NCBI GenBank assembly: GCA_017654935.2
Contig: CM065710.1
Coordinates: 11,069,907-11,133,906 of the forward strand
Direction: 5' to 3'
Source of the DNA: Phymorhynchus buccinoides
Lineage: Eukaryota; Mollusca; Gastropoda; Neogastropoda; Raphitomidae
DNA: 64,000 nucleotides
The position numbers and the translations under genes are program-made. Positions 1 through 10,985 of the stretch are shown in pieces. The notes under the pieces were generated by a model, which was not told the DNA's origin, searched no databases, and was given only the letters and a program-made list of their open reading frames with translations. Numbering within the stretch: the first letter of the stretch is position 1; each line of letters opens with the position of its first letter.

Positions 1-1560
1 AGAGAGAGAGAGAGAGAGAGATCAGAGAGAGAATCGCTATATCTGGGGTATATGAGCGGTCGGAGAGAGCGGGGTTCTAAGATCGCTATCTATTTATGCT
101 TGATGTCTGTCGAGAGATTTGATTTACCATATTTTGAGAGAGAAGAGAGCGGGAGAGAGAGAAGATATGAGCAAGAGAGATAGGTGGAGATAGCGAGACC
201 AGAGAGTGAGAATGTAGAGAGTAGATTGATCAGTTAATGGAGGAGAGGGAAGAAACTAGCGAGAGGAGGAGGTAGAGAGATGAGAGAGAGAGAGATGATA
301 GCGAGAAGAGAGCACAGAGACGAGAGCTGTAGAGATAGAGCTCTCTCTCTCTCCGACTCGAGGCGAGATCTCTATCTCTCTCTAGTCAGAAGAGGGTACT
401 CTCAGATGGAGGAGAGAGAGAGACGGAGAGAGAAGAGATGAGAGAGAGAGAAAGCAGAGAGATAAAAGAAGCTAGAAAAGAGAGAGAGAGAGAGAGGGAG
501 GGGAGGAGAGAGAGAGAGAAAGAGAGACGATGAGAAGAGGAAAGTAAGAGTGAGAGATGGTGAGGAGATTGGAGTCGAGGATCGAAAGTCTTTTCATTTT
601 CGATCCTAGGAAGAGAGAGATGAGAGATAGAGCAGAGAGATGGAAGAGAGAAGTCTCAGAGAGAAGGAGAGAGAACCGAGAGATCTCTAGAGAGACGAGA
701 GGAGATGGAGAGAGGAGAGAGGGATCCATCAGAGAGAGATAACTGAAATTGGGAGAGCAGAGAAAGAGAGAAAGAGAGGTAGAGAAGAGAGAGGATAGAG
801 GGAGTTTAAGGAGTCGAGGAGAGAGAGAGAAAGAGAGTGAGAGAGAGAGAGAAAGAGAGAGATAGATCTCTAGATCCTCGTGAAAGGAGATTAGAGATGA
901 TGAGATCGAAGAAGAAAGAGAGGAGATAGAGAGACTCAGAGAGAAGATAGAGAGAGAGAGTGAGAGAGACTGAGATCTAGAGAAGAGTAGAGAGAAAGAG
1001 AGAGATAGAAGAGAAGGAGGTAAGGGAAGAAGAGGTCTCTCTCGAAAGTAAGAGGAAAAGCTCTCTCGAAGGCGAAGGGGGAGAAGACTAGATAGACTCT
1101 GGGAAAGAAGAGAGAGAGAGAGTGTTGGAGTGAGGGAGAGGAGAGAGATGTGATGAGATATGCGAGTGAGTAGATCTAGAGATAGAGGAGATCCTCTATT
1201 GATGATGATTTGCTTGAGATAGAGAGAGAAATGAAGGAGAGATGACAGAGCAGAATAGAAAGTCAAATAGAATAAGCGCCAGAGAGAGGAGAGGAGAGAG
1301 AGAAAAAAGAGTGAGAGATGTGTGAGAGAAGGTCAGAGAGCTCTCTCTATGTAGAGAGATAGAGAGAGAGAGAGAGCCCCGAGATAGAGAGAGAGATAGC
1401 AGAGAGATCTGAGAGAGATAGGGAGAAGACAGGGATCGAGAGAGTTTACCAGTGCGAGAGGAAGAACACTGAACTTGCGTCAGAAAGGAAGGACAGAAGT
1501 TTAGAGGGGTTTGATAGGAGCAAATGAGTGGGATTGACAGAGAGAGGATGGACGCGAAGG
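1..1560. repeat. GA-rich degenerate simple repeat
   Basis: Imperfect (GA)n with GGAGA, GAGATAGA and occasional CTCT inversions (around 340-380). Open frames here are low complexity. No gene seen. Confidence 0.9.
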
Positions 1561-1720
1561 GAAGTATTATTTGAATTTGAGGTGATTGGTAAGAGAGCAA
1601 GCAGCAGATCACTTTTCTTGTACTTATATGGCAGCATACATATTCATCTGCGTCACAACATAGGGTTACACATAAGAGGGTTTTGTTTGTGCATGTTTTT
1701 TTTATACCGATTTGCACACA

Positions 1721-2144
1721 CGCATTTTACACACGCACACACACACACACGCACCACACACAGCACGACACGTGCACACACACACACACGGAAACACGAC
1801 ACACACAAACACACAGACACACGACACACACACACATTTTTAAACAACCCACAATGGGGAAAAAGAATATGTGGGGTATTCAGTTTAAGGTTGCATCGAT
1901 CATTACTTATCAAAATGTTACATGTAACAAATAGACCTACTTTTAAACATGCACTCACAGCACACCAGCCACACCAATATCGCACTGCAACTTAATATTG
2001 TCTGTATCACTTTTAGGGGAAGGGCATTTAAACTGAAGAACACACACACATCAGTACACACATAAGCCTGTGCGCATGCACAAACACACAGACACGCCAC
2101 ACACTGACGTGCGCGCGTGTGTACACACACACACACACACACAC

Positions 2145-2199
<55 letters not shown>

Positions 2200-2214
2200 A
2201 AACACACACACACA

Positions 2215-2253
<39 letters not shown>

Positions 2254-2315
2254 AAAACGACACATGTGCACAATACGCGCGTGTACGCATGCTGATGCAC
2301 TATCGTGCAAGCTTG

Positions 2316-2360
<45 letters not shown>

Positions 2361-2374
2361 CGCGCGCGCGCAGC

Positions 2375-2406
<32 letters not shown>

Positions 2407-2487
2407 AAACCGAGACATGCGCACACAGACCACCACGCGCGTGTACGCATGCTGATGCACTAGTCTATCGTGCAAGCTTGTTCACAG

Positions 2488-2573
<86 letters not shown>

Positions 2574-2651
2574 CACACACACACACCAAAACGACACACA
2601 TGCGCACACACGCGCGTGTACGCATGCTGATGCACTATCGTGCAAGCTTGT

Positions 2652-2731
<80 letters not shown>
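1721..2731. repeat. (CA)n tract with embedded higher-order unit
   Basis: CA repeats interrupted three times (about 2262-2320, 2403-2487, 2584-2655) by the same ~55-bp block, which contains CGCGTGTACGCATGCTGATG and GTGCAAGCTTGTTC. The ORFs are pure HT/CV repeats. Confidence 0.9.
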
Positions 2732-2733
<2 letters not shown>

Positions 2734-3056
2734 TATTTTTAATTACTATACATTTGCACTATAGGCCTATGTACATCAATCACTGCATTATTTATACTAA
2801 ACAGACACAGACAGACACACTATAAATAACACAGAATTACAGACAGACAAACAAACAAAGTGACTGACAAACAGACAAACAAACAAGAGACATTGACAGT
2901 GACTGAAGCATCCTAATCAAGAAATTAGTCAACTCACGGCAGGAAAGTCATAGATTTTCCGGGTGAATCTCCCCGTACGTTGATACAGGTTGTCCATTTC
3001 AGCTATCTTCTGCTGCCTGGCTGAGTAGGTGATGCTGGAGAAGGTCTGAAAGCATT
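2732..3056. other. No gene seen
   Basis: Short ACAGACA-type repeats, then apparently unique sequence with CTCACGGC and an exon-like stretch too short to assign. Confidence 0.5.
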
Positions 3057-3712
3057 AGGCCGGGTTCACATTAGAGTGTAGAGTGGCACAGTGGTATCGC
3101 GTTCGCTTCGTGTCAAGTAAACCCGAGTTCGAACCTGGGTACAGGGGATTTTTTCCTCTCATTCTGCACTAGGTCTTACGCCTTTTCGGATGAGACGATA
3201 AAACCGAGTCCCGTGTAACGGTCTGAAAACGTGGAGTCTTTCGGATGAGAAGATAAACCGAGGTCCCGTGCCCCCCCCCCATGCACTTAGCATACGCTAA
3301 ACCCAGTGGCAACGAAAAAGTTGTCAATTGGTCAAAATTTACCCCCCCCCCCCCCCCCCCCCCCTCCCTCGTCAGTAACAAAAATCGCATGGAAAAAAAA
3401 AAAAGGGTGGCGCGCCTCTGGCTGCGACGCGCTCTCCAGGTGGGAGCAACCCGAATTTCACAGAGACGCCTCTGTGACTATAAAGTACCTAATACCTAAT
3501 ACCTAATACCATTAGACGCGTGTGAGTTCTGTACTGAAAACCCTAAATAAGTGGAAGAAAGAAGGAATGAAAGTTTTAACGCATATAGGGGAAATTCGGG
3601 CACGTGCGCAAATCTTTTCCCGGCCTTTCTGTGTTTCACTTTTATTTATGGATTGCGCACGGGTTTCCGCATGGAATATCCGCTTATGTGTGTACACGGC
3701 CTTAGAGAACTA
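3057..3712. mobile_element. MITE family B interrupted by a SINE
   Basis: The arms match 53607-53797. The SINE at 3076-3509 interrupts the left arm with a clean target duplication. Confidence 0.75.
3076..3509 (+). mobile_element. tRNA-derived SINE, complete, with target duplication
   Basis: Has box A-like TGGCACAGTGGT and box B-like GTTCGAACC, a body with GGATGAGACGATAAAACCGA and AACCCAGTGGCAACGA, and a CCTAATA-repeat tail. The target duplication CATTAGA (3069-3075, 3510-3516) fixes both ends. The body resembles the core of mollusc MetaSINEs, from memory. A poly-C run has expanded inside it (3343-3364). Confidence 0.85.
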
Positions 3713-3839
3713 AGAAGCGTCAAGACGCTAGATCGCCAGTCACGCGGCAGTATTTTCGGCTGCAGTGCTTCAACTCGCAGCTGGCATAGTAACGTATCTT
3801 TATTTCACAAGGGTAAAACTGAGATGTAGTAGTGGTGAT

Positions 3840-4150
3840 AAGTCTCATACTATCTCAATGTCAAGACAGGCCCAGGCACAGGTCACGTGCTCGGTTGTGT
3901 TTTTCAACTCCAGTGACCTTGACCTTTGACCGATGATCATTTTGTCGAACCTGGCCTAGATATCCTAGCTATAAGTATCTATATCCGCATGCAAAAATGT
4001 GAGCGTTCTAGGTCCCTCCATTCAAACGGTTATCGTGTCAGGTCCGGTGCTCGACAGCATCATGTTTTCGGCTCCAGTGACCTTGACCTATGACTTGGCC
4101 TAAGCATCCTTAGTACCTATCCGCATGCAAAACTTCGAGCCTCCTGGGAA
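3840..4150. repeat. Dispersed-type repeat with nuclear-receptor half-sites
   Basis: Two related blocks, each with CCAGTGACCTTGACC(T) and TATCCGCATGCAAAA(C/A). The first contains TGACCTTGACCTTTGACC, three receptor half-sites in direct array. Confidence 0.6.
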
Positions 4151-4299
4151 TGTATGCTTGTATCGAGTCGTTGTCAGTAATAGTAGTATCATTTATTAAG
4201 TAAACGCATGGGTGCAGCTCCCCAAAATGAAAACAAAATGAAAGGCAGGGGTCCAGGGACCCATGGCCCTGGCAGGGTACAGGGGCAGAGCCCCGTCGG

Positions 4300-4405
4300 A
4301 TGAATTTCTTGCTTTTAATTTTGTTGTTGTTAAGCGCATAGAGCTCCACATTTGTTGGAGGAGTGCGCTATATAAATAATTCACTATTATTATTATTATT
4401 ATTAT
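4300..4405 (+). mobile_element. 3' tail of a LINE/SINE, GCGCTATATAAATA with (ATT)n
   Basis: AAGCGCATAGAGCTCC ... GTGCGCTATATAAATAA followed by (ATT)n, a tail type widespread in marine invertebrate CR1/L2-like elements and their SINEs. Related tails at 42700-42760 and 55130-55200. Confidence 0.6.
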
Positions 4406-4819
4406 TGAGGCCGGGGAGTGTGTGTGTGTGTGTGTGGGGGGGCAACATAAGTGAGAGAGATAACGAGATAGACAGACAGTTAAAATGATGATACTAGACA
4501 GACAGTTTGAGTCTGATAAGCCTTGTAAAATTATTGCTATGCATTGCCTTTGTAAACTTCCAAGATAGAACAACCAAGTTGAAAACGCCCCAAATCGCTT
4601 GTGGGCATTTTTTTTTTTATGAATTAAAAAACACACCTGAAGTTCAGTTTCTGGTAAAATTAAAAATACTGAAATCAGTGTAAAAATGAAAAAGAGTAGC
4701 ACCTATGTAATAGCATTGTAGACGTCATTCAGTATCTCTAGGACCTCTTGGCCATTGATGAACAGGTCCACCAGTGTTCGTCAGAGATAACCTTTTTTCT
4801 CAGTGTTGCTTTAGTTCTG

Positions 4820-5199
4820 TCTGTATATGAACCCCCCGTGGGGATACCGTCTTTTGTATAAATAGTTCCCCCACCTTCTGGAAGTTCTGTGCTTGTAGCT
4901 TCCTCTAATCTGTCACTCTCTTTGACTCTGCCTTTTCCCTTTGCTTACTGTCAGTCTACTATCTTTCTGCCCTTACCCGGTCCATTGTCCTGCCTTTTTT
5001 TCTTCTTCCATGAAACGCTTTCAAAAACATTTCCTCCACCGGCCGAAGTCGGACTTGCTGAGCCTAACTATTTCTTAGTTAGGCGCATAAAGGCAGCATG
5101 ACGCATCTGCGCTCATAATTGACAGGAAACTGTCTGAGCGATCGAAGAAGAAGAAGAAGAAGAAGTCTGTAGGAACGAACTCTGGTGGGAGGTGCTGTA
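4820..5199 (+). repeat. Dispersed repeat family C, GAA-tailed, left duplicate
   Basis: GTATAAATAGTTCCCCCACC, a CT-rich stretch, GAAGTCGGACTTGCTGAGCC, GCATGACGCATCTGCGCTC, then a (GAA)n tail. Other copies at 5414, 14565, 15320, 15650 and 30990. Confidence 0.75.
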
Positions 5200-5413
5200 G
5201 GGGAAGACGGGGTAAAAAGCGCATGGGCGGGTAAGAAGCCCACCCCAATTATCTCATGAAATAAAGAAAATTTCAGTCAAATTTGCCCATGAGACGAATG
5301 CTAGACATTAACGCTCGTCTCATGGGCAAAATGAGACTGAAATTTGCTTCATTTCATGAGATAATTGGGGTGGGATTCTTACCCGCCCATGCGCTTTTTA
5401 CCCCGTCTTCCCC
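5200..5413. mobile_element. 214-bp palindromic MITE (family D), copy 1
   Basis: Near-perfect inverted arms of about 100 bp starting GGGGAAGACGGGGTAAAAAG, with TA on both sides. It sits exactly between two ~240-bp direct repeats of family C. Confidence 0.9.
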
Positions 5414-5660
5414 TATCTTTCTACCCTTACCCGGTCCATTGTCCTGCCTTTTTTCTTTTTTCACGAAACGCTTTCAAAAACATTTCCACTTCCGGCCGAA
5501 GTCGGACTTGCTGAGCCTAACTATTTCTTAGTTAGACGCATAACGGCAGCATGACGCATCTGCGCTCATAATTGACAGGAAACTGTCTGAGCGATCGAAG
5601 AAGAAGAAGAAGTCTGTAGGAACGAACTCTGGTGGGAGGGGCTGTACATGTACAGCAGCA
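5414..5660 (+). repeat. Family C, right duplicate
   Basis: Repeats 4957-5199 at about 95% by eye, including the unrelated flank GGAACGAACTCTGGTGGGAG, so the duplication is larger than the element. Confidence 0.8.
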
Positions 5661-5744
5661 GCACCGGCCCCGGACCGGTGTCATCTACCTGGGGCTGTTT
5701 TGTGTTGATTAAAGTGTGTATCAGAGAGGGCATCAAAACAATAT

Positions 5745-5912
5745 GTTGTTGTTGTTGTCTTACCCTGGCTTAAAGACTCCAGGGATCATCCCAACAGCCG
5801 AAGCACTTGAACACTACGGCGCGAATGCACCAAGCTAGGGATGAGAACATTACCGTTTTTGATTACCCCGCCACGTGGGCAGCCACACTCCGACTTCGGA
5901 GGGAAAAATATA
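5745..5912 (+). repeat. Dispersed repeat family E
   Basis: CTGGCTTAAAGACTCCAGG ... CATCCCAACAGCCGAAGCAC ... GTGGGCAGCCACACTCCGAC. Second copy at 39066-39225. Confidence 0.75.
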
Positions 5913-6189
5913 TAACAAAAAAATCACTTTGAATGTCGGCCTAAAAATGCTGGAAGGATGTAATCAAACTATGAAAAATGCTCAAATAATAGATGATCTG
6001 CATCTGCATCCGGTACTTTGGCAGAAGAACCAATTATGGTTATAGTACACCAACGATCGTTGAAACAAACGAAACGTTTCCTTGAAATAGTTCAAATCAT
6101 TTTTTTTAACTAATTGAATTTGAAATAAATTGTATTTCCCACATTATGCAAAACTGAGAAGAACAAAAATTGGTAAAGGTAAAGATGTG

Positions 6190-6570
6190 CTACCCCCCTG
6201 CATTTCTCGGTTAATTGTATTTTTCCGTTTTTGCCTTTCTTACCATACATAAAGCTGTATTTTAGGATTTTTTTTTAGCTAATAACCTTTTTGGAATACT
6301 AACCCTATCCCTAACCCTAGCCCCAAACCTAACCCTACCCCCACTATGTACTGCAGTACACCGCGATTTGTCACAGTTGTGGTTCGTTGCGTTTTCCCGT
6401 CTTATAGGGTGGGGGGGTAGGGTTAGGGTTAGGGTTAGGATTAGGGTTAGGGTTAGTATTCCAAAAAGATAATTTGGTGAAAATGTTCCAAAAATACAGC
6501 TTTATGTATGGTAAGAAAGGCAATAACGGAAAAAATAAAATTAACCGAGAAATGCAGGGGGGGGGGGGGG
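6190..6570. mobile_element. Inverted-repeat element whose inner arms are telomere-like repeats
   Basis: Outer arms CCCCCTGCATTTCTCGG / CCGAGAAATGCAGGGGG. The next segments (ACCATACATAAAGCTGTATT) are also mirrored. The inner parts are CCCTAA-type (6298-6335) and TTAGGG-type (6417-6456) tracts facing each other. Confidence 0.8.
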
Positions 6571-6600
6571 GGGGGCACAAAGTTGCAAGTTGAAGGCAAT

Positions 6601-6656
<56 letters not shown>
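6601..6656. repeat. Uninterrupted poly-G run of about 56 bases
   Basis: Homopolymer next to the telomere-like element; another G run at 6557-6575. Length may be unreliable. Confidence 0.8.
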
Positions 6657-6658
<2 letters not shown>

Positions 6659-6822
6659 ACTGAAACAAATTGATTTGGCTGTAGGCCTTCTCAGAGAATC
6701 TTAGTTGCTGATTTTTTAAATTATATTTAATTAGAGAAATGCCTAATAGTATATTAGAATCAGTTATTTAGCAGTTTACAGTGGAACCTCCCTTATAAGA
6801 CCTTCAAAAATCATGATGAAAA

Positions 6823-6975
6823 ATGGTGTTTAACGTCCTCTCGGTCATAGACACATATGGGACATTTGTAGATACAAAGATGGTGGGAACAATACTGGCT
6901 GCAATGCCCGGAGGCAGTGCAACACCAGTAAAGTCCCGAGTTTTTAACAATATAGATAGGTGTAGCGGTAGCCAC
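6823..6975 (+). repeat. Dispersed coding-like repeat family F (DTYGT...GGSATP)
   Basis: Open frame contains DTYGTFVDTKMVGTILAAMP then GGSATPVKSRVF. An inverted copy at 10085-10235 encodes DTYGTLVEMKMVGTILEAMP then GGSATPGKARIF. The peptide is conserved between copies; origin unknown. Confidence 0.6.
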
Positions 6976-7042
6976 GCCTCGGATAAACCTCATCGGCTAT
7001 GGCACCGCCACATTCATAAATCATCCCAAATGAGGTCTTATA

Positions 7043-7256
7043 GGGGAAGACGGGGTAAAAAGCGCATGGGCGGGTAAGAAGCCCACCCCAATTATCTCAT
7101 GAAATGAAGCAAATTTCAGTCTCATTTTGCCCATGAGACGAGCGTTAATGTCTAGCATTCGTCTCATGGGCAAATTTGGCTGAAATGTTCTTTATTTCAT
7201 GAGATAATTGGGGTGGGCTTCTTACCCGCCCATGCGCTTTTTACCCCGTCTTCCCC
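7043..7256. mobile_element. 214-bp palindromic MITE (family D), copy 2
   Basis: Same length and arms as 5200-5413, TA-flanked, but the asymmetric centre (TTAATGTCTAGCATTC) is reverse-complemented relative to copy 1. Confidence 0.9.
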
Positions 7257-7384
7257 TAAGGGAGGGGTCTTATAAGCGATGTAATTTTAATACTTACAAT
7301 GAAGGGCAATGTCTCAAAGAAGTAGGTCTTATGTGGGAGGGAGTCTTATATATAATGGGAGGTCTTATAAGGGAGCTTCCACTG

Positions 7385-8270
7385 TATCAGTCTCACCGTT
7401 TTCACAGTAGTCTCTCCTGATTTGCTAAAGACGGCCAGAGTGCTCGTTCTTCCCGTTATCCAAGCTTCCGGAACACAGTATTTATGGGGTGGTGGAGGTT
7501 GCTCCCCTTGCCGGAAAATGGCGGAAGTGGGTTGGACTACGGCAGCCATGTTGTTACTGATGATGATGATGATGCAGACACTGAGTGTCAGGTTGTACGT
7601 CATTTTGACTGGGTTTTTTTTAGTGCCTGTCTGTGGAGATTAAAAAAAAACCCACCACCTGACACACACAAACAAAAGGTACACACACTCCCCTCCTGCT
7701 TCCCCCCCCCCCCCCCCCCCACCCCACACTTATTCACGCACCCACCCACTTTTTGGCTTACTTGTGTTAACGAAGTGAGTCTATGTTCTCATGATTGTAT
7801 GTATGTATGTATGTATTTTGGTGAATGATTATGTGTACGTGCATGCAAGTGTACATAATATGTATGAATGCTTTCATTTTAATAACTTATCTATTTTACC
7901 CAAAATGTTCTTCATTTTTCTTTTCACCTTGTGCTGGTTTGCCTAAATTGTGGATTTTTCGGCCTAGTACAGAGAAGACACCATTCTTTTTATTAGAAAT
8001 GTCTTCCTGTTGGTGTTGATCCACAAGATAGTGTTTGTTAGCAGATATACATACTGACGAGAATTTCATAAATTCGAAAGAGATCTCTCTATGTACTTGC
8101 TTATACACTGTCTGTCCCCCATTGGGACAAAAAGTAAACCAGCACAATCCTTTACTTTTATTTTACACAGTTAGTGGTGTTTGTGGTTTCTTTGATAAAA
8201 AATAAAAAATGTCAGTGTGCGTGATAATTATCGTAAAGTGTTGATATATTTTACTATTGTCTTATGTTTG
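7385..8270. other. No gene seen
   Basis: Mixed sequence with a poly-C run (7690-7709), GATGAT and GTAT microsatellites. Short ORFs only. Confidence 0.5.
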
Positions 8271-8274
8271 TAAG

Positions 8275-9830
8275 TTTTTTCCCTTGCACAAAACATTCCC
8301 TTCTGGGGACAATCAACATATTGATTGATTGATTGATTGATTGTATGTCCACCTGCTTGTGTAACGTTTACTTTTCTTCTCAGTTACACACAGTTCAAGG
8401 GAGAAAACCCTTGCAAAGAAACCAACCTGTACCAGTACCAGTTATTTCCCTTGCACAAAACATTCCCTTCTGGGGACAATCAACATATTGATTGATTGAT
8501 TGATTGATTGTATGTCCACCTGCTTGTGTAACGCTTACCTTTCTTCTTACACACAGAGTGCAAGGGAGAAACCCCTTGGGGAAAAAACCCAACCTGTACC
8601 AGTACCAGTTATTTCCCTTGCACAAAACATTCCCTTCTGGGGACAATCAACATATTGATTGATTGTATGTCCACCTGCTTGTGTAACGTTTACCTTTCTT
8701 CTTACACACAGAGTGCAAGGGAGAAACCCCTTGGGGAAAAAACCCAACCTGTACCAGTACCAGTTATTTCCCTTGCACAAAACATTCCCTTCTGGGGACA
8801 ATCAACATATTGATTGATTGTATGTCCACCTGCATGCGTAACGTTTACTTTTCTTCTCAGTTACACACAGTTCAAGGGAGAAAACCCTTGCAAAGAAACC
8901 AACCTGTACCAGTACCAGTTATTTCCCTTGCACAAAACATTTCCTTCTTGGGACAATCAACATATTGATTGATTGTATGTCCACCTGCATGCGTAACGTT
9001 TACTTTTCTTCTCAGTTACACACAGTTCAAGGGAGAAAACCCTTGCAAAGAAACCAACCTGTACCAGTACCAGTTATTTCCCTTGCACAAAACATTTCCT
9101 TCTTGGGACAATCAACATATTGATTGATTGTATGTCCACCTGCATGCGTAACGTTTACTTTTCTTCTCAGTTACACACAGTTCAAGGGAGAAAACCCTTG
9201 CAAAGAAACCAACCTGTACCAGTACCAGTTATTTCCCTTGCACAAAACATTCCCTTCTGGGGACAATCAACATATTGATTGATTGTATGTCCACCTGCAT
9301 GCGTAACGTTTACTTTTCTTCTAACACACAGAGTTCAAGGGAGAAAACCCTTGCAAAGAAATCAGTTATTTCCCTTGCACAAAACATTCCCTTCTGGGAA
9401 CAATAGACATAGTGATTGACTGATTGCAACCACCTGCATGCGTAACGTTTACTTTTCTTCTCAGTTACACACAGTTCAAGGGAGAAAACCCTTGCAAAGA
9501 AACCAACCTGTACCACTACCAGTTATTTCCCTTGCACAAAACATTTCCTTCTGGGGAACAATAGACATATTGATTGATTGTATGGCCACCTGCATGCGTA
9601 ACGTTTACTTTTCTTCTAACACACAGAGTTCAAGGGAGAAAACCCTTGCAGAGAAATCAGTTATTTCCCTTGCACAAAACATTTCCTTCTGGGGACAATC
9701 AACATATTGATTGATTGTATGTCCACCTGCTTGTGTAACGTTTACCTTTCTTCTTACACAGTTCAAGGGAGAAAACTCTTGAAAAGAAACCAACCTGTAC
9801 CGGTACCAGTTATTTCTCTTTGTTTCTGTT
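8275..9830. repeat. Tandem array, ~150-165-bp unit, about ten copies
   Basis: Each unit has TTTCCCTTGCACAAAACATT, a TTGATTGATTG stretch of variable length, TCCACCTGC, AACGTTTAC and GTACCAGTACCAG. Variants CTTGTGTAAC/CATGCGTAAC alternate, suggesting repeated unequal exchange. The ORFs are artefacts of the period. Confidence 0.9.
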
Positions 9831-10084
9831 ATATCTCTCTTCTGGTCCCATTTCACACACACATTCCGGCCCATCTACCCAGAATAGCAGTCAAAACGTG
9901 CTTCACTACCTCTTGAAGACTAGGCTGATCAAGAATAATGTAGGTTTGAGGGCCGTACGACCAACAGTTTTTGCACAATTCACGGACAAACAGACAGGGG
10001 GGAATTTTGCCTACTACTTTATTATATTAGAAGAAGATAATTATAAGACTGTCCATTCGTGAAATATTGTATTGTTATATTGTA

Positions 10085-10250
10085 ACCTTACTTCTGTATT
10101 GATAAAAATTCGGGCCTTTCCTGGTGTTGCGCTGCCTCCGGGCATTGCCTCCAGGATCGTTCCCACCATCTTCATTTCTACTAATGTCCCATATGTGTCT
10201 GTTCCAGACTGGAAAACGTTAAGCAGAATTTCATCATCTGCATGTCCATA
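10085..10250 (-). repeat. Family F, inverted copy
   Basis: See 6823-6975. Adjoins the 82-bp array. Confidence 0.6.
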
Positions 10251-10324
10251 ACAGTCTACGACTGATTGGACGCTAAACTCCACTTCTTGAAGACTGTCCA
10301 CGAGGGTCCGTTTCACAAGGGCTA

Positions 10325-10985
10325 ACGTTATGTTGCGCTCGCTCAAATCGGCGAAAACGGTCTAAGAAACACTCTTCGTTTGCCGATAGTTCGCGTGGCG
10401 TTTTGTACGTTATGTTGCGCTCGCTCAAATCGGCGAAAACGGTCTAAGAAACACCCTTTGTTTGCCGATAGTTCGCGTGGTGTTTTGTACGTTATGTTGC
10501 GCTCGCTCAAATCGGCGAAAACGGTCTAAGAAACACCCTTCGTTTGCCGATAGTTCGCGTGGTGTTTTGTACGTTATGTTGCGCTCGCTCAAATCGGCGA
10601 AAACGGTCTAAGAAACACCCTTCGTTTGCCGATAGTTCGCGTGGTGTTTTGTACGTTATGTTGCGCTCGCTCAAATCGGCGAAAACGGTCTAAGAAACAC
10701 CCTTCGTTTGCCGATAGTTCGCGTGGTGTTTTTGTACGTTATGTTGCGCTCGCTCAAATCGGCGAAAACGGTCTAAGAAACACCCTTCGTTTGCCGATAG
10801 TTCGCGTGGTGTTTTGTACGTTATGTTGCGCTCGCTCAAATCGGCGAAAAACGGTCTAAGAAACACTCTTCGTTTGCCGATAGTTCGCGTGGCGTTTTGT
10901 ACGTTATGTTGCGCTCGCTCAAATCGGCGAAAACGGTCTAAGAAACACCCTTTGTTTGCCGATAGTTCGCGTGGTGTTTTGTTCT
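10325..10985. repeat. 82-bp tandem array, eight copies, CpG-rich
   Basis: Unit contains ACGTTATGTTGCGCTCGCTC, AAATCGGCGAAAACGG and TTTGCCGATAGTTCGCG. Copies start near 10325, 10407, 10489, 10571, 10653, 10736, 10818 and 10901 and differ by one to three bases. Confidence 0.93.

Larger units (their letters stand above)
6779..7384. mobile_element. Pogo-like TIR element carrying a nested palindromic MITE
   Basis: Ends CAGTGGAACCTCCCTTATAA and its complement with TA on both sides (6777-6778, 7385-7386). Internal AGGTCTTATAAGGG repeats. Contains family F (6823-6975) and MITE D copy 2. Confidence 0.85.

Noticed and set aside
472..1266. Leucine/serine-rich minus-strand frame of 264 codons
   Set aside because: Pure translation of degenerate (GA)n; no splice or start support.
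3085..3160. Functional tRNA gene
   Set aside because: Boxes A and B are present but there is no cloverleaf; it is the head of a SINE with a target duplication.
6298..6456. True chromosome end
   Set aside because: The telomere-like tracts are short, imperfect, face each other and are flanked by internal sequence.
8275..9830. CRISPR-like regular repeats
   Set aside because: Units are contiguous tandem repeats without unique spacers, in a eukaryotic genome.
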